Of a stretch of 64,000 nucleotides of DNA, positions 62,812 through 64,000 are shown one piece after another. Position 1 is the stretch's first letter. Each line of letters opens with the position of its first letter. The stretch covers positions 496,001-560,000 of the forward strand of contig NZ_RQER01000004.1 in NCBI RefSeq assembly GCF_004770615.1, given 5' to 3'. The notes under the pieces are model-generated. The model was not told where the DNA came from. It saw only the letters and a program-made list of their open reading frames with translations, and did no database searches. The position numbers were made by a program, and so were the translations under genes. Source of the DNA: Leptospira langatensis (GTDB lineage: Bacteria; Spirochaetota; Leptospiria; Leptospirales; Leptospiraceae).

Positions 62812-63522
62812 TCAGTAGTCGTTCACTTCCTCAAGAAGATCCCCGTTCGGGCTCTTCTCAACGACATCCTTGTACTTGTGTTTGTCCTTCATCGGAATGA
62901 TACGCACTTTTTTGTACGTTCCGTTCCCTTCTGATCTAGTGAAGACTTTCTCATTCTCTTGCAATGCCATGTGAACGATCCGTCTTTCGAAAGGATTCAT
63001 TGGCTCAAGCAGTTTGGACTTTCCTGATTTAGCAACAGAAGAAGCCACGGACTTGCTCAATCGGATCAGGGATAATTCTCTTTTATCTCTGTAGGACTCG
63101 GTGTCCAAAACGATCTTGCGTCCGTGACGGATCTTGGAATCCACCATCAGGTTTACCAAGAACTGAAGCGCATCCAGGGTGGCTCCGCGTTTACCAATGA
63201 TCAATCCGGACTCGCGGCTCGTGAGTTCGATATAGATCTTACCGTCTACGTCGCCCATTCCCACCACTTCAGCTTCCACACCCATCTTGCGAAGAAGGGT
63301 CAGGACAACTCCGTGAATGATCTTCTCTGCAGGAAGATCAAAGTTGGAAACGAAGGCACGTACTACGGCCGGTTTTTTCTGTGTTAGACCCAAAAATCCG
63401 GACTTACCGGATTCAACGGTCTCAAACCGTACGTCTCCGGGTTCCAATCTCAAAGTCTCTAGTGTTATCTCTTCAGCTTCGGCTTTTGTTTTGCCTTCGG
63501 CTTCGAATATATAGTTTTCCAT
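62812..63522 (-). CDS. jag: Jag/KhpB (EloR)-type RNA-binding protein
   Basis: 236 residues: an N-terminal Jag domain ([38 protein letters not shown]), a KH domain (about 75-150, with [20 protein letters not shown] as the GxxG-containing loop) and a C-terminal R3H domain ([28 protein letters not shown]). Jag proteins bind RNA and, in Gram-positive bacteria, control cell elongation with KhpA. It lies between yidC and mnmE; the yidC stop is 22 bases upstream. Confidence 0.94.
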   Translation of the reverse strand: MENYIFEAEGKTKAEAEEITLETLRLEPGDVRFETVESGKSGFLGLTQKKPAVVRAFVSNFDLPAEKIIHGVVLTLLRKMGVEAEVVGMGDVDGKIYIELTSRESGLIIGKRGATLDALQFLVNLMVDSKIRHGRKIVLDTESYRDKRELSLIRLSKSVASSVAKSGKSKLLEPMNPFERRIVHMALQENEKVFTRSEGNGTYKKVRIIPMKDKHKYKDVVEKSPNGDLLEEVNDY

Positions 63523-63544
63523 ATCGTATCCTCGATATATGAAT

Positions 63545-64000
63545 TCAGGCTTTTACGGGCGCTTCGTCTTTCTTACGAATATTGGTCACCCATTGTTGAG
63601 CTATAGAAAGGACGTTAGTCACTGTCCAATATAGAGTCAGTCCGGAAGGCATGTTCCAAAGGAAGAATACCATCATTACCGGCATAATATACATCATCAT
63701 TTTTTGATTTGGATCTGTCTGAACGGAAGTCAACTTCATGGAAAGGAATTGGGTTCCTACCATTAATAATACTAAGAGGTTCAAGGAAATCCCAGTCGCA
63801 GAAAGGAAAGGGATCGCAGGAGATGTCCAAATAAAATCAGGTTCGCTTAGATCCGTGATCCAAAGGAAAGGCGACTTCCAAAGATCGATCGTATCCGCAA
63901 ACGCAACATACAATGCAAAGAAGATCGGCAATTGGATCAGCATAGGAAGACATCCACCCAACTGAGAGAGAGGATTCATGTTATGCTTCTTGTAAAGCTC
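63545..64000 (-). CDS. yidC: Membrane protein insertase YidC, N-terminal part outside window
   Basis: The C-terminal 151 residues are visible. The frame stays open to the right edge (ELYKKHN precedes the Met at 63979), so the gene starts outside the window. The visible part is the conserved Oxa1/YidC core: [73 protein letters not shown] and [15 protein letters not shown]. It inserts proteins into the inner membrane alone or with SecYEG. Its place ahead of jag and mnmE matches the rpmH-rnpA-yidC-jag-mnmE gene order. Confidence 0.95.
   Translation of the reverse strand, partial: ELYKKHNMNPLSQLGGCLPMLIQLPIFFALYVAFADTIDLWKSPFLWITDLSEPDFIWTSPAIPFLSATGISLNLLVLLMVGTQFLSMKLTSVQTDPNQKMMMYIMPVMMVFFLWNMPSGLTLYWTVTNVLSIAQQWVTNIRKKDEAPVKA

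Overview
The window is a gene-dense stretch of a spirochaete chromosome, most likely Leptospira. The best marker is a close match to the leptospiral OmpA-domain lipoprotein Loa22 (55708-56274). Supporting signs are lipoproteins with relaxed lipoboxes, many short hypothetical proteins, and GC judged by eye in the low to mid 40s, above the ~35% of L. interrogans. Species is not resolved. I see no tRNA, rRNA, CRISPR array, transposase or prophage gene; this is ordinary chromosomal backbone with a few unusual loci.

Layout. 1-10 kb: tail of a beta-barrel-like outer-membrane protein, a DUF6580-like membrane protein, long-form MazG, a double-receiver protein, isocitrate dehydrogenase, and an ECF sigma factor followed by a His-rich membrane protein and a VOC protein. 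10-21 kb: Lnt, MurA with Asp in place of the fosfomycin-target Cys, a polyferredoxin, a five-gene redox/lipoprotein operon, PurF, RNase D and a Nudix hydrolase. 21.8-31.4 kb: a second ECF operon that starts with an unlisted 57-residue protein, a PhoB/PhoR-like pair, ArgJ, a tandem pair of SpoIIE-type proteins (the first degenerate), and a 30-residue lysine/alanine repeat protein with a strong ribosome site and terminator. 31.5-34.8 kb: hypotheticals including a SUFU-domain protein, a candidate 38-residue membrane peptide, and two copies of an 18-bp palindromic intergenic motif.

34.8-40.5 kb: a four-gene acyl-CoA operon (acyl-CoA synthetase, acyl-CoA dehydrogenase, MaoC hydratase, and a thiolase-fold protein without catalytic Cys fused to an OB-fold/DUF35-like tail). 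40.5-47 kb: LigA, an M23 peptidase, a cytochrome P450, and a third ECF operon of Spy/CnrX-like protein, sigma factor and membrane protein. 47-53.4 kb: SanA-like protein, a GDP-deoxyhexose-type reductase and a glycan operon (methyltransferase-like protein plus three GT-B glycosyltransferases). 53.4-64 kb: inositol-monophosphatase-like enzyme, DUF1232 protein, RluA-family pseudouridine synthase, Loa22, FumC, a 700-residue unknown, malic enzyme, and the conserved yidC-jag-mnmE block, which runs off the right edge.

How it fits together. Three ECF sigma factors each have a neighbouring membrane protein, so envelope sensing is a theme, alongside envelope assembly genes (lnt, murA, M23, yidC, glycosyltransferases, loa22). 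The most unusual observations are the acyl-CoA operon, whose missing Cys residues and OB tail suggest aldol-type rather than thiolytic chemistry, and the recurrence of histone-H1-like lysine-rich sequence in three proteins within 12 kb. Several start codons were moved from the longest reading frame to one supported by a ribosome site or gene overlap; each entry says so.
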